From: Candidatus Melainabacteria bacterium
Lineage (GTDB): Bacteria > Cyanobacteriota > Vampirovibrionia > Obscuribacterales > Obscuribacteraceae
Assembly (NCBI GenBank): GCA_003242885.1
Contig: QKMZ01000006.1
Location: 434,001-498,000 of the forward strand
Direction: 5' to 3'
DNA length: 64,000 nt
Positions 1-8,801 of the stretch are shown here, in pieces. Within the stretch, counting starts at the first letter, position 1, and each line of letters starts with the position of its first letter. Below the pieces are notes generated by a model. That model had not been told where the DNA came from. It was given only the letters and a program-made list of their open reading frames with translations, and ran no database searches. The position numbers and the translations under genes are program-made.

Positions 1-2
1 TT

Positions 3-1001
3 GTTTTGAAAGCCAGAAATGAGAAGAAGAGCGTTGTAGAAATCGTTCAAGAACTGCCGGAAGATTTGCCCGAATTACCTGTCATCAGGCAGAGCGATTT
101 TTCCGCATGGGTTTCGGTAATTTATGGCTGTGACTACAACTGTACCTATTGCATCGTGCCCTATGTTCGTGGCCGTGAGAAGAGCAGAACTGCAGAAGCA
201 ATTGAAAAAGAAATCGAAGAATTGACGGCTGCCGGCTATCTTGAAGTGACTTTGCTGGGACAAAATGTCACTGCTTATGGTCATGACCTCGATCCTAAAA
301 TTCATTTGGGCGATCTGATCCGGCGGCTGGAAAAATATAAAGATCTAAAGAGAATCCGCTTCCTGACTGGACACCCTCGCGATCTTCAAGATGGCATTAT
401 CGATGCGGTTTACGAAGTTGAAAGTGCCTGTGAATATTTCCACATTCCCATTCAAGCCGGAAGTGATCGTACGTTGCGCCGTATGGCACGCGGATATCAA
501 GTCGATTTCTACAAACGGCTTATAGAGAAGATTCGCAACAAGATGCCAGAGGCTGCCATCACGAGCGACTTGATTGTCGGTTTTCCTGGTGAGACTGAGC
601 AAGAGTTTATGGATACTGTCAATCTCGTCGAAGAGATTCAGTTCGACTCCTGCAACACTGCGGCGTATTCACCAAGACCCCATACTCATTCTGCTTCATG
701 GGCTGATCAACTTCCTGAACATGAGAAGTATGAGCGCTTGCGGTTTCTGAATTCTGTCGTTGGTGATGTTTCACACAAAATCAACAAACGCTACGTGGGA
801 AGACGCGAAGAAGTTCTCGTTGAGGGAGAAAGCCAGCGTGATGCAACTCGTTTGACGGGTAGAACACGCACCAATAAAGTAGTCAATTTTGAAGGCGACA
901 AGTCACTGAAAGGAAAGCTTGTCGACGTCGAGATTCAGTCTGCAAACCCATGGGCTCTGCGCGGCTCTCTTTGTGCTGCTGCAGTCCCGGTGAATATCTG
1001 A
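3..1001 (+). CDS. miaB: tRNA-2-methylthio-N6-dimethylallyladenosine synthase MiaB (5' end missing)
   Basis: Radical-SAM methylthiotransferase that puts a 2-methylthio group on i6A37 of tRNAs reading U-starting codons. The reading frame is open to the left window edge, so the in-frame TTG at base 6 is not the start; about 110 residues with the N-terminal UPF0004 domain and its three cluster cysteines should lie outside. Counted from that TTG, the radical-SAM motif C42-x3-C46-x2-C49 is intact, followed by the TIM-barrel core with a GQNVTAYG segment and a C-terminal TRAM-like RNA-binding region (about residues 262-325). GQNVTAYG and the spacing fit MiaB better than MtaB or RimO. A GNAT gene follows after 39 bases on the same strand. 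Confidence 0.9.
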   Translation, partial: VLKARNEKKSVVEIVQELPEDLPELPVIRQSDFSAWVSVIYGCDYNCTYCIVPYVRGREKSRTAEAIEKEIEELTAAGYLEVTLLGQNVTAYGHDLDPKIHLGDLIRRLEKYKDLKRIRFLTGHPRDLQDGIIDAVYEVESACEYFHIPIQAGSDRTLRRMARGYQVDFYKRLIEKIRNKMPEAAITSDLIVGFPGETEQEFMDTVNLVEEIQFDSCNTAAYSPRPHTHSASWADQLPEHEKYERLRFLNSVVGDVSHKINKRYVGRREEVLVEGESQRDATRLTGRTRTNKVVNFEGDKSLKGKLVDVEIQSANPWALRGSLCAAAVPVNI

Positions 1002-1040
1002 TTTCATTTCTATTAGGAAGGGAGAGTTAGTTTTAAAGCC

Positions 1041-1559
1041 ATGTCTGAGTCAAAATCAACGACAGCCGCACAGCTCAATCATGTCATCCGCGAATTTGTT
1101 GCGGATGACTTAGCGGCACTCAAGAATTGCTTCGTCGAGCTGCAAGAGTTCGAGCGCGAATTGGTAAGCCACCGTCTGCCCGGTGAGGAAATTGCCGATC
1201 GTTATATTCAAGCTTTGTTGCAACGAAAGAAAGATGGCTCTGCCGAGATTTTTGTAGCGGAAGTCGAAGGAAAGGCGGTCGGATTCTTAAGTGTTCTTCT
1301 CAGTGAAAAGCTGGATGCCGACTTGAATGAGCCCATTGAACTTGCTTACTTGTCCGATATCGTCATCTTGAAAGAATTTCGCAAAGGCGGCATCGGCGAA
1401 TCACTAGTGAAACGCGCCGAGCAATATGCGGTTGCCAAAAAAGCCATGTACCTTTCAGCCAATGTTTTGGCGAACAATAAAGGTGGCCGTGCCCTTTATG
1501 GCAAAGCGGGATTCAACGAGTATGAACTTCTGATGCTTAAGAAGTTGCCGACACCGTAG
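1041..1559 (+). CDS. GNAT-family N-acetyltransferase
   Basis: Acetyl-CoA-dependent acyltransferase of the GNAT superfamily; substrate unknown. At 172 residues it has the usual single-domain length. The acetyl-CoA pyrophosphate loop is visible as R114-K-G-G-I-G119, preceded by the strand that reads YLSDIVIL and followed by a helix. The C-terminal part carries the NxxGRxLYxKxGF pattern (motif B). ATG 1041 is preceded by a purine-rich AGGAAGGGAGAG stretch, although the spacing is long. It lies 39 bases after miaB and may be cotranscribed. Candidate roles are protein, polyamine or antibiotic acetylation, and the sequence does not choose between them. Confidence 0.85.
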   Translation: MSESKSTTAAQLNHVIREFVADDLAALKNCFVELQEFERELVSHRLPGEEIADRYIQALLQRKKDGSAEIFVAEVEGKAVGFLSVLLSEKLDADLNEPIELAYLSDIVILKEFRKGGIGESLVKRAEQYAVAKKAMYLSANVLANNKGGRALYGKAGFNEYELLMLKKLPTP

Positions 1560-1563
1560 AAAA

Positions 1564-2244
1564 TCAGATTTTCAAAAGTCTGAAATATTCTTGCAAGTCC
1601 ATTCTGGAAATGCCTGCATTTTCCGGCGCCCAATGCTCGTCATATGCTTTTGAAATTGCCTCGATGTTCCTCAGCAGAAAAATGAGGAAAGATTTTTCGC
1701 GCCATCCGGTTAATTCGTCTGTCGCTGCGTTTTGCAATTCCTGGCGGCTGAGAAACCCGTCGCCATCCTGATCCATACTGTCAAAGGTTTTTAAGGCATA
1801 TTCGTGTATGTCTTGAAACGTTTGACTCAAGTTGATCCCGCCAGATGGGATCGGTACTTTTTTCCAGGCTTCTGCGCGCGGTGCTGCTTCACACGTGCCA
1901 TCCTCGCGTACCTCGATTTGTTCGAAATACTCTTGCAAATCAACTCGCGAAATTCCACGCTTTTCCGCTGCCCATTCTTCTTCATAAGCAGCGGAGATGT
2001 CCTCGATGCGGCGAATGAGAAACAGTAAAAATGACTTTTCTCTCCATCCGGCGGTCGGATCTGTAAATGCGTTGGATAACTCAGTTTGAGTAACGAAGCC
2101 GTCACCATCCAGGTCGAGGCTGTCGTATGCTCCATAAGCGAACACTTTTATGTCGTTGAGTGAAGTTTTGACACAGATACCGTCCTGGGATCTCAGCCAG
2201 GCTGTTTGTGATTGCTCGGCTTGTTGCTGCGATGTGCCTGTCAC
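1564..2244 (-). CDS. Tandemly duplicated EF-hand protein
   Basis: A 226-residue protein made of two near-repeats of about 100 residues. Each has a canonical calcium-binding EF-hand loop: D44-L-D-G-D-G-F-V-T-Q-T-E55 and D158-Q-D-G-D-G-F-L-S-R-Q-E169. Each loop is followed by a conserved tail containing GWREKSF and, later, a GISRxDLQEYF stretch. Nothing looks like a signal peptide or membrane segment, so a cytoplasmic calcium sensor or buffer is likely. The start is GTG 2244 with GAGGG upstream. It converges with the acetyltransferase gene (4 bases between stops) and is divergent from tsaC. Function beyond calcium binding is not known to me. Confidence 0.85.
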   Translation of the reverse strand: MTGTSQQQAEQSQTAWLRSQDGICVKTSLNDIKVFAYGAYDSLDLDGDGFVTQTELSNAFTDPTAGWREKSFLLFLIRRIEDISAAYEEEWAAEKRGISRVDLQEYFEQIEVREDGTCEAAPRAEAWKKVPIPSGGINLSQTFQDIHEYALKTFDSMDQDGDGFLSRQELQNAATDELTGWREKSFLIFLLRNIEAISKAYDEHWAPENAGISRMDLQEYFRLLKI

Positions 2245-2363
2245 TAGCTGACCCTCAATAAAACGCTCAGGAGCTCTTCTATTATCGGTACTTGCCCGTT
2301 AGTAAGGCGGGATAAACAGCTCGTAAACCCGCGTCCTGCGCTCACTGTATCCCCATAAAGGGT

Positions 2364-2369
2364 TATAAT
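2364..2369 (+). promoter_or_regulatory. Perfect -10 box 10 bases before tsaC
   Basis: TATAAT at 2364-2369 is a perfect -10 hexamer. Its expected start point (about 2375-2377) lies only a few bases before the ATG at 2380, so the transcript would be nearly leaderless. No good -35 lies at 17 bases upstream. No Shine-Dalgarno sequence could fit on such a message. Confidence 0.5.
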
Positions 2370-2379
2370 AGCGGTCGTT

Positions 2380-3426
2380 ATGCAAGACCAGGCACTCGTT
2401 AAGACGGCGATTAACATCGAGGAAATTAAGTCCGCTTCCACTCTGTTGAAGGCGGGACAGCTTGTCGCATTTCCAACAGAAACCGTCTATGGACTTGGCT
2501 GCGATGCCGCCAATGTAGAGGCCCTGGCCAGGCTCTATCGTGTAAAAGGACGACCAGGCACCCACCCCGTGATTGTTCACCTGGCTTCAGTAGAGCAGCT
2601 CAAAGATTGGGCGCAAACAGTTCCGGCCGAGGCGCTGGTATTGGCGAAGAAGTTTTGGCCAGGGCCTATGACTCTTATTTTGAAGAAATCGGATAGAGTG
2701 CTGCCCGAAGTGAGCGGAGGCCAAGACACTGTTGGTCTTAGAATCCCTTCTCACCCCGTGGCGCTTGCTCTCTTGAAAGAATTCAAATCTGGAATTGCCG
2801 CTCCTTCTGCTAATAGACACGGCAGAATCAGCCCCACCACAGCCGCCCATGTGAAGTCTGAGTTGGGAGACCTCGTCGCCCAAGTGCTTGACGGCGGAAA
2901 TTGTACTGTTGGAATTGAGTCGACAATCGTTGATCTTTCCAGTGACAAGCCACGCATTCTTCGACCTGGAATGATCACGCTCGAAGCCATTGAAGCTGCC
3001 CTAAACGAGTCAAAACAAAAAGAGAAAAACGCGAGCTCAAAGAAGAAGAGGGGGGGTGAATCTAAGTCTTCGACGGCTTCGGAAAATACCGTTATTCCTC
3101 GTGCGCCTGGTTCTATGTCCAGTCATTACGCGCCGACAACTGGATTGAAATTGTTTGCACATCAAAATCTTCCACGCGCTATTGCCACATCTGAGAGCCT
3201 GTCTATGAAGATTTCCGTGATGGCATTTTCAGATCCCATCGCATCTTCTTGCGTAATTACATGGAAGCAGTTGTCTGAAGATCCTAACGAATGCGCTCGC
3301 CAGCTCTATGCATACATGCGGGAGTTGGATACCTCTGGTGCCGACTACATTGTCGTAGAGGAGCCGCCTGAGCTGCCTGAATGGATGGGGATCTTGGACC
3401 GCTTGCGCAGAGCTGCCAACGGATAG
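2380..3426 (+). CDS. tsaC: L-threonylcarbamoyladenylate synthase (Sua5/YrdC/YciO family)
   Basis: Makes threonylcarbamoyl-AMP from threonine, bicarbonate and ATP, the first step of t6A37 formation in ANN-decoding tRNAs. Residues 1-205 form the YrdC core: AFPTETVYGLG near 30-40, K56-G-R58 of the nucleotide site, and S143-A-N145. A Lys/Ser-rich linker (about 208-232) leads to the Sua5-type C-terminal domain, introduced by a PGSMSSHYAP element equivalent to the conserved linker that closes over the active site. The length of 348 is typical of Sua5 rather than the short TsaC. ATG 2380 is the only start leaving the usual N-terminal lead, although it has no Shine-Dalgarno sequence and sits directly behind a -10 box. 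Confidence 0.92.
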   Translation: MQDQALVKTAINIEEIKSASTLLKAGQLVAFPTETVYGLGCDAANVEALARLYRVKGRPGTHPVIVHLASVEQLKDWAQTVPAEALVLAKKFWPGPMTLILKKSDRVLPEVSGGQDTVGLRIPSHPVALALLKEFKSGIAAPSANRHGRISPTTAAHVKSELGDLVAQVLDGGNCTVGIESTIVDLSSDKPRILRPGMITLEAIEAALNESKQKEKNASSKKKRGGESKSSTASENTVIPRAPGSMSSHYAPTTGLKLFAHQNLPRAIATSESLSMKISVMAFSDPIASSCVITWKQLSEDPNECARQLYAYMRELDTSGADYIVVEEPPELPEWMGILDRLRRAANG

Positions 3427-3473
3427 AATTTGCATTTGGTTACTGAACAACGCGAGGTTTTACAGAGAGTCTG

Positions 3474-4478
3474 ATGGCAGATATAGACAAGAAGCTGGAA
3501 GGAAACGTCGAAGGCGATTTTTTTGTTGATTCGACTTGCCAGAACATGGATATCTGCCGGCAGATCGCTCCGGAGAATTTCACTTACTGGCAAGATTATG
3601 CAGTTGTGAGCAAACAGCCAGAGGGCGCAAAAGAAACCAGGCAGGCACTGCAGGCGGTGCTTTGCTGTCCTTATGGCTCAATCGGAACGAGTAATAAAAC
3701 CGGACTGGCCGAAACAATGCAAGATTTCCCGATTCAAATCGAGAATGAAGTCTATTTTTGCGGATTCAATTCGCCCAAGACTTCCGGTGGCAACAGTTAT
3801 TTCATCCAGCACAAAGGTGGCAATTGGCTCGTCACGGCTCCCAAGTTTCAAGCACAGCTAGTGAAGAAGCTCGAGAGTATGGGCGGCGTCGCATATATCT
3901 TTCTGTCCCATCGAGACGATGCCGGTGATGCTGAGAAATTTGCTCAGCACTTCAAGGCAAAGCGAATTATCCACAGGCATGAATTAGAAGCTCAGCCGCA
4001 TGCAGAGGAGGTTTTGAAAGAAACCGAAATTTATGATTTTCAGCCCGAATTCACGGTTGTTCCATCTCCCGGCCATACAGAAGGTCACATGATGTTGATC
4101 TACAAGAACAAATTTTTGTTTTCTGGAGATTCTCTTTATTACGATCGCAAAGAAACAAGGCTGGAAATTTGGAATCCGCTCTGGACCTGGTATTCATTTG
4201 AAGAGCAGATCATGTCTATGGAGAAGCTCTTGAGCCGTGAATTCGAGTGGCTTCTACCGGCCCACGGACAGCGTGTCCATCTGGAGAAGTCGCAAATGAA
4301 GCAGCAACTCCAGGATGCAATTGATCGAGCCTGGCAATTACCAGACCCGGAAGCTGCGAGTGCACCGCGTGTTCAGATATTAGAGCAGTACGCCGAAGAG
4401 CTGCGAGCCGGAAAACAACCCGAATACGCCAAACTCATTCAAGCCAAGGCAGATTGGCTGAGAACACTCATCCAATAG
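3474..4478 (+). CDS. Ferredoxin-like domain fused to metallo-beta-lactamase-fold hydrolase
   Basis: A fusion known from cyanobacteria and plants. Residues 10-72 form a mono-cluster ferredoxin-type domain and the rest a metallo-beta-lactamase (MBL) fold. The cluster ligands visible are C22, C28 and a CCP at 64-66. The middle position of the usual C-x2-C-x2-C is methionine (M25), so the site can supply only three of four cysteines. In the MBL part the first metal motif reads SHRDD instead of HxHxDH, as in relatives of this fusion. GHTEGH, SGDS and PAHGQR retain later ligands. Substrate and electron partner are unknown. It stands 47 bases after tsaC on the same strand. Confidence 0.8.
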   Translation: MADIDKKLEGNVEGDFFVDSTCQNMDICRQIAPENFTYWQDYAVVSKQPEGAKETRQALQAVLCCPYGSIGTSNKTGLAETMQDFPIQIENEVYFCGFNSPKTSGGNSYFIQHKGGNWLVTAPKFQAQLVKKLESMGGVAYIFLSHRDDAGDAEKFAQHFKAKRIIHRHELEAQPHAEEVLKETEIYDFQPEFTVVPSPGHTEGHMMLIYKNKFLFSGDSLYYDRKETRLEIWNPLWTWYSFEEQIMSMEKLLSREFEWLLPAHGQRVHLEKSQMKQQLQDAIDRAWQLPDPEAASAPRVQILEQYAEELRAGKQPEYAKLIQAKADWLRTLIQ

Positions 4479-4499
4479 ATGAAGCAGTAGAATGGATGT

Positions 4500-4820
4500 A
4501 TGAGTGAGAAACAAGAAGCTAATACATCATCCGATTTCAGCGTGGAAGCAAGCTCTTCTGTCGAGCCTGTGACAATCGCAGAGCCGGCTGTGCAATCTGG
4601 AACTACAGTTGTCGCCGCAGGAGCAAATGCGGTATCGCAGTTTCCCCTCAGCGATAAAGCCGATAAGGCAAAACCACCTCTAACACTGGAAGAGAAAAGA
4701 AAGGTTTGGATCCGCCGCATCATCGGCGCGATTTTGTTCTTTTCTATCTTAGGATGTTTGGCTCTGCTTGCAGCGGCGCAAGCAGTAACGTTCTTGTTCA
4801 AAACTATCCTTAGTCCTTAG
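4500..4820 (+). CDS. Small single-pass membrane protein, unknown function
   Basis: A 106-residue protein with a disordered, Ser/Ala/Val-rich N-terminal two-thirds, a charged stretch (EEKRKVWIRR) and one C-terminal hydrophobic helix of about 24 residues (roughly 74-101). Positive residues just before the helix predict that the N-terminal part is cytoplasmic. It follows the ferredoxin-MBL gene by 21 bases and may be cotranscribed. The Shine-Dalgarno sequence before ATG 4500 is poor. I do not recognise a family. A shorter overlapping frame on the opposite strand has no comparable organisation and was discarded. Confidence 0.55.
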   Translation: MSEKQEANTSSDFSVEASSSVEPVTIAEPAVQSGTTVVAAGANAVSQFPLSDKADKAKPPLTLEEKRKVWIRRIIGAILFFSILGCLALLAAAQAVTFLFKTILSP

Positions 4821-4841
4821 ACCTCATCTGAGCTCATGTAG

Positions 4842-6404
4842 TCAGCTGTTGATCGCGTCAGTTTCCAAAGCGACAGGGCATTTGCCGGTTGCGCCCATTC
4901 TTCGCACCAGCATTACCGCAAGCTCTTCCATTGCTTTATCGGAAGGGTCGAATGTGCACATGTACGTTGCGGATTTTGGAACAGCCAGGCAGTCGTACGG
5001 AATATCAGCGGCAATGCCGATGAAATTGGACGCGCTCTGCTCCATCGCTTTTGCCAGTTTTAACTGACCGCGGTTTAAACCGGCGCGGAAAGTTACCAGC
5101 ACTACGCTCTTGTCTTTTGCTTGTACCGAAAGCGTTTCAATCTCGGTCTGACCGGGATCGACCGTATATCTGATTTCTTCAAGAGCCGGTTTCATTCCGC
5201 TGAATTTCAATTGTTCCTGGAGAAACTTTCCGAGCGGCAGAGGATAACGTGGATGGTTAGGAGCGATGACGGTCACTCGGTTGTCCGTGATGTTCTGAAA
5301 CTTGCCTTGCAACAGCGTTATCGCGCTTTGGTAAATTGAGGAAATACGAGCATTGTCGTCCGCGAGCCAACCTTTTAATTGGACCACGCGAGACTTCGGA
5401 TCTATAGAAGGTTTTTCTTTGTTTGCAAAAAGCTTTTCGATGCGCTCATTTGCCTGTTGTATTCTTTCTTCTTTCAATCGTCCTGAACGAACCGCATCGA
5501 TAATATGCTGATGTGCATTTTTCAATTCGGCAGCCGACGAGCAAAGCAGCACAACGTCGCAGCCGGCTTCTACAGCCAATAGAGCCGATTCTGCCAGACC
5601 GTATTTATTGGTAATTGCTTTCATCATCATATCGTCTGTGAAAATCAGACCGTCAAAGCCGAGCTCTTTTCGCAGTACACCTTCCAAGAGTTTAGAGGAC
5701 AAGGTAGCCGGCAAAGGCTCCTTTTCATAGGCTGTCAGCCAAACGTGCCCAGCCAAAAGAGCAGGGGCTAACTGTGCGCAATTCTTAAAGGGTTTCAATT
5801 CCAATTCTTCTACTGATTGTTTGGCACGGTCAATTACAGCCAGCTCTGAATGCGAGTCTTGACCGGTGTCTCCGTGACCCGGAAAGTGTTTTATGACCGG
5901 AACAACACCTTCCTGCATAAACGCTTCCAGCATAGCTTTGGCAAAACGGGAAACTTTCTCGGCATGGCAAGAAAAGGCGCGAGTGCCAATGATGGGATTA
6001 AGCGGATTGCTTGCTACATCGACTACCGGCGAGAGTACGCAGTTGACTCCAAGTGCTCTCAGCTGTTTACCGTTGACTACGGCGGCAGTCTCAGCAAATT
6101 TTTCATTGTCGGTTGCAGCCAGCGCCATGAGAGAAGGCAGTGGTGATAAAACATCGTCAAAGCGCTGTACCGCGCCGCCTTCCTGGTCCACGCAAATGAT
6201 TGGATTGAAGATAGAACTGCGGGAAATTTTTGCGACGAGTTCAGACAACTGAGTCAAACTCTCTACGTTGTCTTTGAAAATGCAGATACCACCAGCGGTG
6301 CCATCTTTGAGGAGTTGTTCGTACTCCGCATCCAAAGTCTTTCCGGATAGTCGGCCGACAAGCAGCCGTCCTACAGCTTTTTCAAGACTTTCGTCAGCGG
6401 GCAC
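4842..6404 (-). CDS. nagZ: Glycoside hydrolase family 3 beta-N-acetylhexosaminidase (NagZ-like)
   Basis: Removes beta-linked N-acetylglucosamine, typically from muropeptides during peptidoglycan recycling. The GH3/NagZ signature is complete: K172-H-F-P-G-H-G-D-T then D183-S-H185, the His/Asp pair acting as acid/base, and a T-D-D-M segment at 256-259 containing the nucleophile Asp. With 520 residues it is longer than cytosolic NagZ (about 340); the extra C-terminal part resembles the second domain of Bacillus-type enzymes, without obvious catalytic residues. No signal peptide is seen. It begins 7 bases after the FHA-cyclase gene, so the two form an operon. Confidence 0.9.
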   Translation of the reverse strand: MPADESLEKAVGRLLVGRLSGKTLDAEYEQLLKDGTAGGICIFKDNVESLTQLSELVAKISRSSIFNPIICVDQEGGAVQRFDDVLSPLPSLMALAATDNEKFAETAAVVNGKQLRALGVNCVLSPVVDVASNPLNPIIGTRAFSCHAEKVSRFAKAMLEAFMQEGVVPVIKHFPGHGDTGQDSHSELAVIDRAKQSVEELELKPFKNCAQLAPALLAGHVWLTAYEKEPLPATLSSKLLEGVLRKELGFDGLIFTDDMMMKAITNKYGLAESALLAVEAGCDVVLLCSSAAELKNAHQHIIDAVRSGRLKEERIQQANERIEKLFANKEKPSIDPKSRVVQLKGWLADDNARISSIYQSAITLLQGKFQNITDNRVTVIAPNHPRYPLPLGKFLQEQLKFSGMKPALEEIRYTVDPGQTEIETLSVQAKDKSVVLVTFRAGLNRGQLKLAKAMEQSASNFIGIAADIPYDCLAVPKSATYMCTFDPSDKAMEELAVMLVRRMGATGKCPVALETDAINS

Positions 6405-6411
6405 TTTCTGT

Positions 6412-7398
6412 TTAAACCGTACTGATCAGTTGGTAAACTTCCACCGGTTTTTGCCGGCCTTTTACAGAGAATTGATTGATGTAATTGAACTGGAAGCGCT
6501 CACGTGCCAGGTCGTGAGTTACACCATCAACCCAAATTTCGCCTGCGTGGTCGCTGGTGATCAATTTTTCCAATCGAAAGACGATATTCGCTGTGTCGCC
6601 AGTGATAGCCTGTCCGGCTCCTGATTGACCGAGCGTACCGGCGGCGACTGGTCCAGTCGCTAATGCTATGTCGACAACGAGCGGATGTTTTTTGAAAGGC
6701 CAAAAATTTGTGTCTTTTGCCAATCTGGCAGTGATAGTGCGCATCTGCAAAGCTGTAAGACACGCTTGGTAAGCTTGCAGGGCTGCTCCTTCTTTCGAAT
6801 CGTCGCCGCTCCAATAAGCCATAATCGCGTCACCCGCGATTTTTTCGAGTTGCCCGTAATGTCTGTGTATTTCTTCGTTTAGTGCGTCAAAAACCATTTT
6901 TTGAGCGCGCATAACGAGATCCGGCTCGGAGGCATAGGTTTCCATGAGACCGCTGAAATCGACAATGTCACCGACCAGAATTGTGGCGTTGATCAAGTGG
7001 ATGCGGAATTGAGTTTTGTCTTGCTCATCTCTGTCCTCATCCATCTCTCTGGCAGCGTTGAAAGGAGGACTGACAAGCAGGTCGTACTGAGCAATTTTGA
7101 CTTTGTCGCCGCTGTGCAGAACGTATTCTTTGCCCGGTGTAAGACGCGTGCCATTCAGCGACGTGCCATTAGTCGAGCCGTTGTCAACTAGCGTCCAACC
7201 TTCCTGCGTGCAACGGATCTCGGCGTGCTGACCGGAAACTTCCGGAAATGGCAAAACCAGTCGACGCTTGTCGCCGGCGCCCGGTTTTCGACCTATCGAA
7301 AGCACCTCGCCTTCAACAAGGTCTAGCGACCAGCCGTCCGGTGAATCTGGCAGCACCGTAATGGAGCCGGAAGTCGAATTTTTCCCAACTGAAGACAA
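6412..7398 (-). CDS. FHA domain - class III adenylate/guanylate cyclase
   Basis: Residues 20-110 form a forkhead-associated phosphothreonine-binding domain (G36-R37, S55-G-Q-H, then N73-G-S-T-N-G-T). Residues 135-325 form a class III cyclase catalytic domain. All key positions are present: metal Asp144 and Asp190, K186 and D268 at the usual base-recognition positions, N271 and R275 for transition-state binding. The Lys/Asp pair predicts ATP and thus cAMP. No transmembrane segment is present, so this is a soluble cyclase probably gated by a phosphoprotein partner. It is the first gene of a pair with nagZ (7-base gap), which hints at a link between cell-wall turnover and cyclic nucleotide signalling. 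Confidence 0.88.
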   Translation of the reverse strand: MSSVGKNSTSGSITVLPDSPDGWSLDLVEGEVLSIGRKPGAGDKRRLVLPFPEVSGQHAEIRCTQEGWTLVDNGSTNGTSLNGTRLTPGKEYVLHSGDKVKIAQYDLLVSPPFNAAREMDEDRDEQDKTQFRIHLINATILVGDIVDFSGLMETYASEPDLVMRAQKMVFDALNEEIHRHYGQLEKIAGDAIMAYWSGDDSKEGAALQAYQACLTALQMRTITARLAKDTNFWPFKKHPLVVDIALATGPVAAGTLGQSGAGQAITGDTANIVFRLEKLITSDHAGEIWVDGVTHDLARERFQFNYINQFSVKGRQKPVEVYQLISTV

Positions 7399-7541
7399 TT
7401 CCGCGGAAACCCTTTTAGATAGCCAAGTAGGTAGCTAAAGGCTCTATAAATACGTTGTTTATTATAACGACGGTCAAGTTGTTCTAACCGTCTCAAATGA
7501 GAGACGGCTAGAATTCTCAATACTTGATTTCACTGGGCCGC

Positions 7542-8801
7542 CTATTTGGCGCCCACCGCCTTAGGCAAATGCTTTTTTAGGGCGTCGACCTTGTCAAGGC
7601 GCTCCCATGGCGCATCAATGTCTGTACGCCCGAAGTGACCGTATGCGGCTGTTTTGCGGAAGAAATGACCGCCCCGCTCTTTCGGCAACTCGTTCAGTTT
7701 GAGCGCGCGAATGATCGCTGCTGGACGCAGGTCGAAGACCTCCTTGACGATTTCAGTGATTTTTTCATCGGCAATTTTGCCTGTACCGAAGGTGGTCACG
7801 TGAACTGAGACTGGACGCGCAACGCCGATTGCGTAGGCAATCTGCACTTCGCAACGGGAGGCAATGCCGGCTCCTACGATATTTTTCGCCACCCAGCGCA
7901 CTGCGTAGGCAGCCGAACGGTCGACTTTTGTTGGATCTTTGCCTGAGAATGCACCGCCGCCATGGCGAGCATAGCCACCGTAGGTGTCGACGATAATCTT
8001 GCGCCCTGTCAAACCAGCGTCACCGTGCGGTCCACCGATTACGAAGCGACCGGAAGGATTGATCAGATAGCGTGTTTCATCATCTGGCTTGACGCTAAGG
8101 TCTTGGAAAACCGGCTGAATTACGTATGCTTTCAAATCCGTTGCGATACGCTTTTGCAGATCTTCGTTTTGAGAAATGCCGTCGATTTCGGGATCATGTT
8201 GAGTTGAAATGACGATGGAATCGATGCGAACAGGTTTGTCGCCATCATATTCGACAGTGACTTGAGTCTTACCGTCTGGTCTCAAATACGGCAGAATACC
8301 TTTGTGGCGAACTTCTGAGAGTCTGCGTGCGATGCGGTGAGCGACAGAGATTGGCAAAGGCATCAATTCCGGTGTTTCATCACAGGCATAACCGAACATC
8401 ATGCCTTGATCGCCGGCGCCGATTTCGTCTTCTTTGTCTGAAGAACCTTCATTTCTGTGCTCCAAGGCTTTCGTCACACCTGAGGAAATATCTGGCGATT
8501 GCTTGTTAATGGCTGTAAGAACTGCACAGGAGTGGGCATCGAAGCCGCCGCCGTGCTCTCCGGCATAGCCAATTTCTTCAATCACGCCGCGCACGAGCTT
8601 TTGATAATCGATGTTTGCGTTTGCCGTGATTTCGCCTGTCACCAAAACCAAACCGGTCGATACGGCGCATTCAGCCGCTACGCGTCCCTTTGGGTCCTGT
8701 GCCAAGATTGCATCGAGGATTGCATCGGAAATCTGGTCGCAGACTTTGTCAGGATGACCTTCTGTGACGGATTCCGATGTGAATAGATAATTGGTAGACA
8801 A
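7542..8801 (-). CDS. metK: S-adenosylmethionine synthetase
   Basis: Forms SAM from methionine and ATP. The N-terminal [14 protein letters not shown] signature with its ATP-binding His, [12 protein letters not shown], and [16 protein letters not shown] are all present; 419 residues is slightly long for MetK. I place the start at TTG 8801: AAAGGAG lies at 8810-8816, 8 bases upstream, and the protein then begins with the usual few residues before the signature. The frame stays open for 23 more codons upstream, but that stretch has no ribosome site and overlaps a hairpin. The 438 bases before the divergent sigma gene hold a structured leader. Confidence 0.95.
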   Translation of the reverse strand: MSTNYLFTSESVTEGHPDKVCDQISDAILDAILAQDPKGRVAAECAVSTGLVLVTGEITANANIDYQKLVRGVIEEIGYAGEHGGGFDAHSCAVLTAINKQSPDISSGVTKALEHRNEGSSDKEDEIGAGDQGMMFGYACDETPELMPLPISVAHRIARRLSEVRHKGILPYLRPDGKTQVTVEYDGDKPVRIDSIVISTQHDPEIDGISQNEDLQKRIATDLKAYVIQPVFQDLSVKPDDETRYLINPSGRFVIGGPHGDAGLTGRKIIVDTYGGYARHGGGAFSGKDPTKVDRSAAYAVRWVAKNIVGAGIASRCEVQIAYAIGVARPVSVHVTTFGTGKIADEKITEIVKEVFDLRPAAIIRALKLNELPKERGGHFFRKTAAYGHFGRTDIDAPWERLDKVDALKKHLPKAVGAK

